From: Oscillospiraceae bacterium
GTDB lineage: Bacteria > Bacillota > Clostridia > Oscillospirales > UBA929
NCBI GenBank assembly: GCA_009777475.1
Contig: WRLU01000022.1
Coordinates: forward strand, 1 to 33,782
Length of the DNA: 33,782 nt
Reading direction: 5' to 3'
The stretch's first letter is position 1; each line of letters starts with the position of its first letter. The notes below the pieces were generated by a model that saw only the letters and a program-made list of their open reading frames with translations, was not told the DNA's origin and did not search any database. Position numbers and translations under genes: made by a program. This document shows positions 23,232 to 31,551 of this stretch, piece by piece.

Positions 23232-24881
23232 CTATTTTAAATACAACGCCGGGTTTACCGCTTTTCCGTTGATTCGTATTTCAAAATGCAGATGCGGTCC
23301 GGTGGAACGCCCGGTGTTGCCGGTCAGTGCGATCGTTTCACCCTGACCTACCTTCTGGCCAACCCGGGCAACGAACTTAGAGCAATGGGCATAGGCGGTT
23401 GAAAATTCATTGTCATGCTTGACTACGATTATATTTCCGTATCCGTTGCGCCACCCGGCTTCGACTACAGTACCGCCGTCAGATGCCATGATGGGCTGAC
23501 CAACATGACCCGAATAGTCTATGCCATAGTGGAATCCGCGCCGTCCGTTCAGGGTGCGGTACCCAAAGCCGCTCGTTGATCTTCCCGTGTGGGGACGGAT
23601 GAACGAACCGGTAGTTACCCGTACACGTGTTCCGCTGGCAATAACACGCGTTACCGGCTTGTCAATGACCTTGCGCCGCAGCTCACGAACTGGTTCGGCA
23701 TAGCCATCGGTAAATGTTTGCTCAGTATAGACCTTCTCCTTGCCTTCCTTGCCCTCTTTGACGACAGCAGTCAAGCCTAGCCACATTTTGTCGTCCTCAA
23801 CATATTTTGTTTCAAACGGAACAGGCTCGTTATGAACCTCTCTGCGGTCATAGCTCACAGATAGCACCGGGGTTTCCTTTTTTACAAGCAAAGTGTCGCC
23901 CTTGGATAGCTTATTCAGCTTGACCCCCGGGTTCATAAATGAAATATCCTTTTTCGTCAGACCATAAGAGTCGGCAATACTTTCCGCGCTTTGACCGCTC
24001 TTAACGGTATGACTAATCTCCTTGCTCAGCACCTCCGTAAGAGCTTGATGTATTTCCTCCTTGCTGTGTATGAGGGAAACGGAGGCTAATTGCTCAACGG
24101 TCTCATATTCCTTTGAAAAACGAAGATTTTCATTCTTCCTCCCGGCATATTTCTCCAAGATAGAGTCTAAGGCAAAATCTAGCTCCCATTTGGTGCGGGT
24201 TGCTCCTATGGCCTCATCGTCCGCATATACGACATGCAGCCTTTCTATTTCGGGGATCTCTGCCAGAAGACGGTTTTCAACCTTCTTCTGGTCAAAGATG
24301 TGCTTTTTATTTACGATGGAAAAACGGTACCGAATATCTGTTGGTACGGAGTACTGCTTATTCAAAATATCCGATGCCGCCGCAGATACGGCATCCAGAG
24401 ACTGCCTTACCACCTGCTGGTTCGCAACATACCCTATATTTTCACCATCCATGGTAACTTCAAGGCTTACCCTAAAAACAGAGAGGCTAAAAAACAAGGA
24501 GCCGGTGACGCAGAACAACAAAGCGGTGACTATGCGCCGCTGATTTTTCACTATTTTTCCGGGAATGGCATCCCCATCCCATGCGGCGGTGTATATCCCC
24601 TCGCGTGTGAGGAACCCGCGCATCCACATTCCCGCACCGGCAATGGCATAGGCAACGCCGGATATTTTTTGATATAGCGACCAAAATGTCTGGGTTAACA
24701 GGAACGAAAGCAGAGAGGCTTTATGTTCTAAGCGAAGCAACCGGGCTTGACGCTCGGCCCGCGTACAGGCCAAACGATACCTCTTAACAGTAACCCCGGA
24801 GGCAATACGGCGCGGTTCTCTTTTGGGTTTTCCAGGAGGGTAGTACCCGAGAACGCCGGGCTTTAATATATGCTGTGCCAT
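23232..24881 (-). CDS. LysM-G5-M23 cell-wall peptidase, membrane anchored
   Basis: 549 aa. The order is: a basic cytoplasmic N-terminus (1-110), one membrane helix (about 114-135), a helical extracellular stretch, LysM (HTVKSGQSAESIADSYGL, about 290-333) for peptidoglycan binding, a G5 domain (about 335-421), and a C-terminal M23 metallopeptidase (about 437-548). Zinc ligands are the H and D of HYGIDY and the second H of PHLHFE. It should cut peptidoglycan cross-bridges outside the membrane. This LysM-G5-M23 layout is common in Clostridia, where some members act in spore engulfment or cell division. ATG 24881 has GAAGGAAG upstream. Confidence 0.9.
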   Translation of the reverse strand: MAQHILKPGVLGYYPPGKPKREPRRIASGVTVKRYRLACTRAERQARLLRLEHKASLLSFLLTQTFWSLYQKISGVAYAIAGAGMWMRGFLTREGIYTAAWDGDAIPGKIVKNQRRIVTALLFCVTGSLFFSLSVFRVSLEVTMDGENIGYVANQQVVRQSLDAVSAAASDILNKQYSVPTDIRYRFSIVNKKHIFDQKKVENRLLAEIPEIERLHVVYADDEAIGATRTKWELDFALDSILEKYAGRKNENLRFSKEYETVEQLASVSLIHSKEEIHQALTEVLSKEISHTVKSGQSAESIADSYGLTKKDISFMNPGVKLNKLSKGDTLLVKKETPVLSVSYDRREVHNEPVPFETKYVEDDKMWLGLTAVVKEGKEGKEKVYTEQTFTDGYAEPVRELRRKVIDKPVTRVIASGTRVRVTTGSFIRPHTGRSTSGFGYRTLNGRRGFHYGIDYSGHVGQPIMASDGGTVVEAGWRNGYGNIIVVKHDNEFSTAYAHCSKFVARVGQKVGQGETIALTGNTGRSTGPHLHFEIRINGKAVNPALYLK

Positions 24882-24939
24882 GTGACTTGCAACTTCCTTC
24901 CGAATGAGATATACAGGAATTAATGACCGGTTCAGACTA

Positions 24940-24955
24940 GTTACAAAAAAGTAAC
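24940..24955. promoter_or_regulatory. Small inverted repeat at the M23 gene start site
   Basis: GTTAC (24940-24944) and GTAAC (24951-24955) flank AAAAAA. It falls at the predicted transcription start of the peptidase gene and could be an operator; the arms are only 5 bp. Confidence 0.3.
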
Positions 24956-24961
24956 AACGTT

Positions 24962-24990
24962 ATAATACACGGTATTTTTGCCCTCGTCAA
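24962..24990 (-). promoter_or_regulatory. Promoter of the M23 peptidase gene
   Basis: On the minus strand TTGACG (24990-24985), a 17-nt spacer and TATTAT (24967-24962). One mismatch in each box. Start near 24955, giving a leader of about 75 nt. Confidence 0.6.
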
Positions 24991-25110
24991 GTCTTTTTTG
25001 AAAAAAACTCTTTAATTTTCTTCCGAAGATTTATAACCCCTTGTAAACACAGGCCTTTACGGTATTTTTATGTGGGCGGAACGCCCCCCATTCAAGGCCG
25101 GAGTTATTTG

Positions 25111-26340
25111 CTAATGATTCCATAGCTCCTTATGCAAGCTATTTGCGTTTGCCGGGACGGCGATTACCGGGACGCCTAAGGCCTTCTCCAACTCCGGCAA
25201 GGTCATATCATCTAAAAACACATTTTCCTGTGCCTTCAGCATTACCTGGGGAATAAGAACTCTGCCGCCTAAATCCTTGCCCTCCAAGCCACGTATTAAA
25301 TCCGAGCCGGTTAGCAGGCCTGCTATGTCAACGCTTTCCCCGAAAAAGTTATTGACAATTTCCCGGACTAATACCCCAGAATCGCCCAAAAGCCGTTTTA
25401 AAAAGCCGGCTGCGGCTGTACCGGTCGCTATCGTTTGCTTAGGGAGAGGGGGCAAGATGGGCAGGGTACTCCACTCCTGCTCAAACATAGCCAGCATTCC
25501 CACCCCATTTTCGAGTTGGGGGAAATCGTGATAATATTCGGCGGGAGGTATAGGCAGACCCGCCTTCAAATAAATTTCATCAGAGGGATAGACTCCCGGG
25601 AATTTATCAGCTGTTTCAATGATCCTTCTGGCTAACTGAGGAGACACAGGGGAGAGCGGATACAGCCCCTGCCTGTGCTTTGTAATTCCAACCGGAACGA
25701 TTGACACACTGTGCATAGCCTCGCCCAATTCAGCTAAATCTCGCAAGGTTTTTTCCAAAGCCTCACCATCGTTGATGCCGGGACATAGAACAATCTGTCC
25801 ATTCATTGTAATACCGGCATCGGCAAACCGATGCAAAAGCCCCAGGGATGCTCCGGCCTGAGGATTGCCTAGCATTTTCACACGCAGCTCCGGGTCGGTT
25901 GTGTGGATTGATATGCCAAGAGGGGAAAACTTCATTTCACACAGCCGCCGTACTTCATCCTCGCTTAAATTAGTCATTGAGATATAATTGCCCAGCAGGA
26001 AGCTCATCCTGGCATCGTCATCCTTTACACACATACTCTTCCGGCATTCGGGAGGGTTTTGGTCTATAAAGCAAAATATGCACTTGTTGCAGCAAACCCT
26101 CAGACTGTCAATCCAGCCGCGGTCGAATTCAAGCCCCAATTCCCCAACGAGCTCTCCCGCAACGCGGCACAAGCGTACAACCCCATTAGGATCACGCAAA
26201 CGCAATGTTAGCCGTGTATCTGCGCTGTAAAAACGGTAATCTAGCATATCTGATATAATATGACCATTAATCGTCAGCAATTGGTCGCCGGCACGCACTC
26301 CTGCCCGCCGTGCCGCACCCCGTACCGCCGTAATTCTCAT
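25111..26340 (-). CDS. DUF512 protein: PDZ plus radical-SAM-like iron-sulfur protein
   Basis: 409 aa. An N-terminal PDZ-like domain (MRITAVRGAARRAGVRAGDQL ... INGH, 1-70, in two pieces) is followed by the cysteine-rich motif CCNKCIFCFIDQNP at about 79-93, a radical-SAM-like barrel (GISIHTTDPELR, GQIVLCPGINDG) and the C-terminal DUF512 domain ending near VIAVPANAN. The biochemical role of the family is not established. ATG 26340 is preferred because the family starts with this M-x-I-T-x-V strand; a GTG 12 codons earlier lacks an RBS. Often found next to the GTPase gene der in Clostridia, but der is not here. Confidence 0.88.
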   Translation of the reverse strand: MRITAVRGAARRAGVRAGDQLLTINGHIISDMLDYRFYSADTRLTLRLRDPNGVVRLCRVAGELVGELGLEFDRGWIDSLRVCCNKCIFCFIDQNPPECRKSMCVKDDDARMSFLLGNYISMTNLSEDEVRRLCEMKFSPLGISIHTTDPELRVKMLGNPQAGASLGLLHRFADAGITMNGQIVLCPGINDGEALEKTLRDLAELGEAMHSVSIVPVGITKHRQGLYPLSPVSPQLARRIIETADKFPGVYPSDEIYLKAGLPIPPAEYYHDFPQLENGVGMLAMFEQEWSTLPILPPLPKQTIATGTAAAGFLKRLLGDSGVLVREIVNNFFGESVDIAGLLTGSDLIRGLEGKDLGGRVLIPQVMLKAQENVFLDDMTLPELEKALGVPVIAVPANANSLHKELWNH

Positions 26341-26459
26341 AGCCTGACCCCCCGCCCATTTTGGAGAGAGTATCACAATGAGGGTGAGGCTGTCAATGTA
26401 TTGGACTGGCTGTTAAAAAAGCTGCTCTTGCCCCGGAAAGGCTTTGATTTATAAGGAAG

Positions 26460-26491
26460 GCCGGGCATCCCCATTATGGCGGATGCCCGGC
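26460..26491 (-). terminator. Terminator of the phosphatase-like gene
   Basis: GCCGGGCATCC (26460-26470) and GGATGCCCGGC (26481-26491) are perfect 11-bp arms around a 10-nt loop, just after the stop at 26502. The following minus-strand tract (TTCCTTATAAAT) is only partly T-rich. Confidence 0.65.
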
Positions 26492-26501
26492 TTGAAGCAT
26501 T

Positions 26502-29500
26502 TTATCTGATTTTAGACCATCTGGCAAACAGCTTTATTCTGCCGGTACGCTTTTTTGAAATGCTCTTGAGTTTTTTGAGCATTTTCTTGCTCGTGTACCA
26601 GCCTTTGAACTTATAGCCGGCACGCTTTGGTTTTTTGAGCTTTAAGCCCTTGCCAAAGATATAGCTCTTTGGCATTGATTTAGCTTTCAGCTTGCCTTTG
26701 TACAGCTTCCAGGTGATTTTATATTTCTCTGGTGTCCATTTGGCAGCTACCGTTATGGGACCCTGGACATTGCTGAAGGCTCGGCTCCATCCGGCGAATT
26801 TATAACCCGTTCTCTTTGGGTTGGCTGGAGCCTGTGCGTTTTTGCCCTTTGCGACCGCTTGTGTTTTAAGCACCTTGCTGCCATCCTTGAATGTGACAGT
26901 GAAACTTTGTACGATGGGTGCTTTAGTTGGTTCAGGCTCGAACCTCGGCGGTGCCTTCGAGGGCTCAGTGCTGGGCGAAGGATCATCGCTGGGTTCAGTG
27001 CTGGGATCAGGCGAAGGGTTCTCGGTGGGTTCAGTGCTGGGCTCAGTGGTAGGCGGTGCCTTCGTGGGCTCAGCGGTAGGAGTTGGCGTTGGTGTAGGCG
27101 TGGGAGTGGGTGTAGGTGTCGGTGTAGGAGTTGGCGTGGGAGTGGGTGTTGGCGTTGGCGTTACCGGTATAACGGCATTTGGCTCGTAGCCTATGCTCAT
27201 CTGAAGGTCAAACCATAAGTCGGAGCTTGAGGCAGTATTTTGCCCGACCACGCAGGTTAGTACATTTGCTCCCGGCTTTAGAGCCGCCTTTAGGTTGTCG
27301 AAGCTTCCGGCATCATGCAAGCTGGGGGTGCCCGAGTTGCTGCTTTTAAATCCGGTGTCCCTGTTAGCGTAATTGCTGGTGACGGTGAATCCCCGGCTTG
27401 TGGCATCTGTGTTACGCCCGCCATAGGCACTCCAGTCTATTGCTGCCCCTATTGTAACTCCGGAGGTAGAAGTATTATAACGGTACACCTCAATCCCATT
27501 GATGTACATGACAAGCGTATCGTCAATCCGGTGTGTTCCGGCCAGGCCGGTAATGCCGTAGCCATTAAAGTCCCCGGGCATGGTAAAGCTTTTCTTGAAG
27601 TATGTCCAGGCATGGCGTGACGAACCGGCATTTGCGGGACCATCTGTGGTAGTAAGCTGGGTCGTACCTGTAAGTGAGTCCGGCTCTCCATCCAGCTTAA
27701 CACCGTTTCCCGTTCCGAGGTAAACGGCATTCGGCGACAGTGTCCAGCCTGTCAGCGATGTCATATCGTGAGCATCACTTTTAAAGTTGGCATCTGTTTG
27801 ACCGTAGCGGTAGTAGCTGTCACCGAAGCTGGAGGCGACTGCTGCCTTAGCACTATCGGGCAATGTTGGCACATATGCTACGTTCATTTGAAGGTCGTAC
27901 CACCAGTCAGAGCTGTTAGATGAGTTTTGCATAACTACACAGGTCAGAACGTTTTCACCCGGCTTCAGTGCCTTCTTGAGGTTGGTCAGGCTTGCCGCAT
28001 CATACACCTCGGTGCTGCCGTTGCCTTTATATCCTGTGTGGCGGCTGTTGTAGTCGCTGTTGATGTCAAATTTCCGGCTCATGGCATCCGAATTGTAACC
28101 CACATAGGCATTCCAGTTTACCGCTGCCCCTATACTTATGCTCGAGCTAGCCGCCGTGTTGTATCGGTATACCTCGGTTCCGTTGATATACATGATAAGA
28201 ACATCATCGATCCGGTGTGTGCCGTATGCCCCGATTATATCGGCTTCGCTGATATCTCCGGGAAGGGTAAAGCTCTTTTTTAAGTAGAGCGTTTTGTGTC
28301 TGGCGCTGCCTGTGCCGCCTCCGGTGGGAGTATCGGTGCTGTTAAGGGTGGTGCTAAGCGTTAGGCTCTCAGCCTCTACAGGAGCCTGGACAGGACCGGC
28401 CTGACCGAAACCAATAGCGGTATTGCCTTGTCCCCAGCCGGAGGTTTTGCTCATGTCAAACGCATCGTCAAGGAACGCATCATTGCTCCTGCTGTAGTAG
28501 TAATACTCATCGCCGAAGCCGGAAACGGTGGCGGTCTTGGTTCCCTCAGGAGTGGGTGACGGAGTCGGAGACGGTGACGGTGTGGGGACCGGAGCCGGTG
28601 TAGCCAGAACGGATGCCTTATTGAGCGTGAATGTATCAATAGGGCTGGATGTGGAAAGGCCTGCGGTTGCTCCTGTGCCGTCCATGGAATAGGTGGTAAA
28701 TTTTAATGTTGAATTTGTCACCTCAACATTAGTGACCTGCGGCCGGCTGTTCTGGTTGCTTGTGGCTGTGTATGGATAGGTCGGCGTCACAACGCTGTAG
28801 TATTTGCTGCCGGAGGATGAGTTTGCTGTAATATACACCGTTTCACCCTTGGTCTCTTTGGTGTAGGCGGCAGTAGCATTGCCCCCCGAGGCGGTATAGC
28901 CTGTTGTGATAGGAGATGTTCCCTGCCATGAGCTGCTTCCGTACATGACTCCGTTCATCATGTAAGAACGTGTGTAGGAGTGGTCATGCCCGGCCATTAC
29001 GGCATCAATATCAAGCTCTGACAGAACCGGTGTCCAATTTCTCCGGTATGTGGCAGCAGATCCGCTTTGACCGGAGTGGTTGGCTGAAGAGAAGGGGGCC
29101 TGGTGGAACACAACTATTTTCCAGGCTGGGTCTTTGCTGTAGGTGCTTTTATAGGTGGCGATGGCTTTTTCCATAAAGGCTTTGTGGCCGGTTATGGCGG
29201 TGACATTTGCGTGAAGGTGCATGAACAGCACCTCGCCCCAGGTATACCAGTAGTCGCCGTTGTTGTTTGTTGTAATGTTAGAGGTTGTGTCATGGTTGGG
29301 CTGGTTGAAATGCTGGATGTAGTTGCCTGCATTGTCGTGGTTGCCGGCAGTTGGTGCCCATACATTTGAGGTGAGTGCCGGGTTGCTTTTGAAGGAGGCG
29401 TAATAAGTCTCGTTAGTGCTGGTTTCAATTTGGTCGCCTCCGCTTACAATGAAGCTTGTTCCGGGAAAAGCGGCAAGGACCTTTGAAGTCAAATTGTTCC

Positions 29501-30020
29501 ATCTGCTCTGGTCGGCTGCAACAGCTGTAGAATTTGCCCCAATCTGCGGGTCTCCCATAAATAAAAAGTTATATGCTTCAGTCGAAGCATCGGTCTTAAA
29601 GCTGTATTCCGGGGATTCCACCGTGTTGTTTTTTACGGTATATTTGTAGGTAACACCGGGCTCCAGACCATCCACAGCCGCCTTATGGAATCTGTACCCG
29701 CTTTTTGTGGCAGCTCCTGATGTTGCGTTGGCAGTTTTTGTGCCTGCAGCGCCTTTAGTGTCTGTGGATTTCCATACCGTCAGCACACCGTTGCTCGCTG
29801 GGTCAACAGTTGTGCGTGCCATCCAGGAAAAGCTCCGCCCGCTTTCATCGGACCCAGGCTGGATGGTAAGCCCGGTTATGTCTTCATCGACTGTGTTCGC
29901 CAGGGCAGTGGGAATAATGCTCTCTTGAGCAGGCACTAGCTGTATCATGCTAAGCAGAATGAGGACACACAAGGACAATGCAAGGGCTTTCTTTGCTTTT
30001 GCGCTAATTGTTTTTCTCAT
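26502..30020 (-). CDS. Large secreted purple-acid-phosphatase-like protein with repeats
   Basis: 1172 aa, exported by an N-terminal signal peptide (about 1-31). Residues 45-140 form a fibronectin-like N-domain of the purple acid phosphatase type. A calcineurin-like phosphoesterase follows with all metal motifs: MGDPQ (about 155), GGDQ (195), GNHD (228), HQAPF (306), GHDHSY (344). Then a Pro/Thr/Ser linker, two homologous domains of about 220 aa (496-717 and 725-946; both with THRIDD, MYINGxEVYRYN and DLQM), a (Thr-Pro)n linker (about 953-982) and two InlB-type B-repeats with a Lys-rich end. No sortase motif. It probably releases phosphate from organic esters at the cell surface. ATG 30020 follows AAGGAGTG. 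Confidence 0.85.
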   Translation of the reverse strand: MRKTISAKAKKALALSLCVLILLSMIQLVPAQESIIPTALANTVDEDITGLTIQPGSDESGRSFSWMARTTVDPASNGVLTVWKSTDTKGAAGTKTANATSGAATKSGYRFHKAAVDGLEPGVTYKYTVKNNTVESPEYSFKTDASTEAYNFLFMGDPQIGANSTAVAADQSRWNNLTSKVLAAFPGTSFIVSGGDQIETSTNETYYASFKSNPALTSNVWAPTAGNHDNAGNYIQHFNQPNHDTTSNITTNNNGDYWYTWGEVLFMHLHANVTAITGHKAFMEKAIATYKSTYSKDPAWKIVVFHQAPFSSANHSGQSGSAATYRRNWTPVLSELDIDAVMAGHDHSYTRSYMMNGVMYGSSSWQGTSPITTGYTASGGNATAAYTKETKGETVYITANSSSGSKYYSVVTPTYPYTATSNQNSRPQVTNVEVTNSTLKFTTYSMDGTGATAGLSTSSPIDTFTLNKASVLATPAPVPTPSPSPTPSPTPEGTKTATVSGFGDEYYYYSRSNDAFLDDAFDMSKTSGWGQGNTAIGFGQAGPVQAPVEAESLTLSTTLNSTDTPTGGGTGSARHKTLYLKKSFTLPGDISEADIIGAYGTHRIDDVLIMYINGTEVYRYNTAASSSISIGAAVNWNAYVGYNSDAMSRKFDINSDYNSRHTGYKGNGSTEVYDAASLTNLKKALKPGENVLTCVVMQNSSNSSDWWYDLQMNVAYVPTLPDSAKAAVASSFGDSYYRYGQTDANFKSDAHDMTSLTGWTLSPNAVYLGTGNGVKLDGEPDSLTGTTQLTTTDGPANAGSSRHAWTYFKKSFTMPGDFNGYGITGLAGTHRIDDTLVMYINGIEVYRYNTSTSGVTIGAAIDWSAYGGRNTDATSRGFTVTSNYANRDTGFKSSNSGTPSLHDAGSFDNLKAALKPGANVLTCVVGQNTASSSDLWFDLQMSIGYEPNAVIPVTPTPTPTPTPTPTPTPTPTPTPTPTPTPTAEPTKAPPTTEPSTEPTENPSPDPSTEPSDDPSPSTEPSKAPPRFEPEPTKAPIVQSFTVTFKDGSKVLKTQAVAKGKNAQAPANPKRTGYKFAGWSRAFSNVQGPITVAAKWTPEKYKITWKLYKGKLKAKSMPKSYIFGKGLKLKKPKRAGYKFKGWYTSKKMLKKLKSISKKRTGRIKLFARWSKIR
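27075..27163 (-). repeat. Thr-Pro codon repeat tract
   Basis: A 6-bp-unit low-complexity tract encoding alternating Thr and Pro between the second repeat domain and the C-terminal part of the phosphatase-like protein. Wobble bases vary between units. In-frame expansion or loss here would lengthen or shorten the stalk. Confidence 0.75.
27185..28535 (-). repeat. Two tandem ~660-bp domain repeats inside the phosphatase-like gene
   Basis: Copy 1 covers about 28535-27870 and copy 2 about 27848-27185. Both encode FGDxYYRY-like starts, KKSFTxPGD, a G-T-H-R-I-D-D segment, MYINGxEVYRYNT, LKPGxNVLTCVV and DLQM. Divergence between copies is moderate, so the duplication is old. The domain is unnamed to me; beta-rich sequence suggests ligand binding. 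Confidence 0.75.
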
Positions 30021-30101
30021 TTTTAGGTCACTCCTTAAATTTTTTGTTTTTTGACTGCTTATATATATATAAAGCGAAGCGTTTTGCCCCGCAGTGTTTT
30101 C

Positions 30102-31283
30102 TCAAGCTCGCCCCGGCTTATTCACGGACTTCAAAATACACAGCCCGGCGGTTACCGGCACGGAGGCCACAACAGCAAGGCTTCCGGTAACCCCATAGGC
30201 AATCTCAACGGCTATGTAATTGGAACTCATAAGCTGATCAAACTGTGTGCCGTAGGCCGTCAGGGAAAGCAGGGTTGCAAAGGAGCTGCCTGCAAAGGCT
30301 AAAATCAGTGTCATGCAGTTGGCCCCGATTATGTCCTTGCCTATATTCATACCCGAAATAAAAAGCTCGCCCGCCGCTATTTCCGGTTTTTTCTCCCTGA
30401 TTTCATATACAGCGGCGGTAAGGGAAACAGTAGTATCCATAACCGCACCTAATGAGGCGATGATAATTCCGGCAAAGAGAACCTGACCGATACCCAGCCC
30501 GGTTTGCCTTGAAACCATAATCAGCTCCTCTGCCTCGGTGATATCGTAGCCTGTCAGGCTCATTGCAGATGAAACAATGCCGAAAAACAGCCCCGACAGC
30601 AGTATGCCTGCCCCAGTGGCTGCCAGTGCGGTAAATGTCCTGCGGCTCAAGCCGTTGAGCAGGATGAGGGAGAATGTAGCGATGATAATTCCGGTAAGCA
30701 TGGACATCAGCACCGGAGAATGCCCATGATAGACAGACGGCAATAGAAGGGCTACTATAAAAAACAGCGATGCGGCAAGCCCCAAAACGCTCCGCAGCCC
30801 CTTTATGCGTCCGACCGCAAGCATGAAAAGGGTAAAAATAATTATTGCAAGAATCCATCCGGGGGTACGGTCATAGCTGTATACTGAGTAGTAAGGGTCA
30901 ATGTCCTCCAGGCGTTCGGCTCTGATGACAAGAGACTGCCCCTTGCGTGCTAAAACGCTGTGGGTTGTGAAGAGGCTGTGCTCTAATTCGGTCTCCCGCC
31001 CTTTTTCCTGGCCGTTTTTGAACTTTATCCTGATTTTCTGCATTCCCAGCACCTGGCCGGGTAAATCAGGGTCGGCAGTCAGGTTTTCCTCAAGCACTGC
31101 AGTTACAGAGGCCTTTTCATATGTAATGCCGCTGTTGTTATGAAGCGAATAGTTGATGGGGTTATTGTGGTTTATTATAAAAACCACGATAACGGTGGAT
31201 GCGAAAACAAGGGAAACAGCGATCAGCATGACCCTGTTTTTTTGTGCCGGGGAGCTGTTTGAGGTATAAGTCTGATTTGCCAT
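30102..31283 (-). CDS. YibE/F family multi-pass membrane protein
   Basis: 393 aa. One N-terminal membrane helix (about 17-39), an extracytoplasmic domain (about 40-140), then seven or so further helices. Family features include the helix pair from WILAIIIFTLFMLAVGRIKG onward, the ATGAGILLSG helix, GAVMDTTVSLTAAVYEI and GMNIGKDIIGANCMTL. Transport function of YibE/F proteins is unproven. ATG 31283 follows GGAGGTG. It ends 81 nt before the phosphatase-like gene on the same strand, so both may share a message. Confidence 0.9.
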   Translation of the reverse strand: MANQTYTSNSSPAQKNRVMLIAVSLVFASTVIVVFIINHNNPINYSLHNNSGITYEKASVTAVLEENLTADPDLPGQVLGMQKIRIKFKNGQEKGRETELEHSLFTTHSVLARKGQSLVIRAERLEDIDPYYSVYSYDRTPGWILAIIIFTLFMLAVGRIKGLRSVLGLAASLFFIVALLLPSVYHGHSPVLMSMLTGIIIATFSLILLNGLSRRTFTALAATGAGILLSGLFFGIVSSAMSLTGYDITEAEELIMVSRQTGLGIGQVLFAGIIIASLGAVMDTTVSLTAAVYEIREKKPEIAAGELFISGMNIGKDIIGANCMTLILAFAGSSFATLLSLTAYGTQFDQLMSSNYIAVEIAYGVTGSLAVVASVPVTAGLCILKSVNKPGRA

Positions 31284-31420
31284 AATTCCCGCACCTCCCT
31301 TTTAAGTGAACTCACGGTACTCAGTATATCTGTGCATTGTAAAAAACGCGTTCAGGGGAGAGTAAAGCTTCTGTAAAAGTTTTCGGAGATAATAGGTAAG
31401 GCTTGCAGGTATCTGAAGAT

Positions 31421-31448
31421 AAAAAGCCCCGCCCATTTTTGGGCGGGG
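31421..31448 (-). terminator. Rho-independent terminator of the ParE-like gene
   Basis: CCCCGCCC (31427-31434) and GGGCGGGG (31441-31448) form a perfect 8-bp GC stem; on the minus strand it is followed by CTTTTTATC. It lies about 100 nt after the stop of the topoisomerase gene. Confidence 0.88.
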
Positions 31449-31551
31449 TGCAAGGAGCCTTGAGAGGACGCTTTTATTAATTTACCTGGAATTAAAGGAC
31501 GAGAGATTTCTTCGTAATTGTTCATTCGGAGGCAGATAGGAGGCTGCTTCT

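Noticed and set aside
22542..23346. Plus-strand open frames opposite the second surface-protein gene
   Set aside because: They mirror the same frames opposite copy 1 and lack RBS or domain support; the minus-strand genes have signal peptides and promoters.
25060..25092. GGGCG/CGCCC hairpin after the DUF512 gene
   Set aside because: Stem of only 5 bp and no T-run on the minus strand; not convincing as a terminator.
26376..26376. Earlier GTG start for the DUF512 protein
   Set aside because: No RBS, and the family N-terminus matches the ATG at 26340.
27075..27163. CRISPR-like or minisatellite array
   Set aside because: The repeats are in-frame Thr-Pro codons without spacers.
26821..27189. Gly-Val-rich plus-strand frame
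   Set aside because: It is the antisense reading of the Thr-Pro repeat tract.
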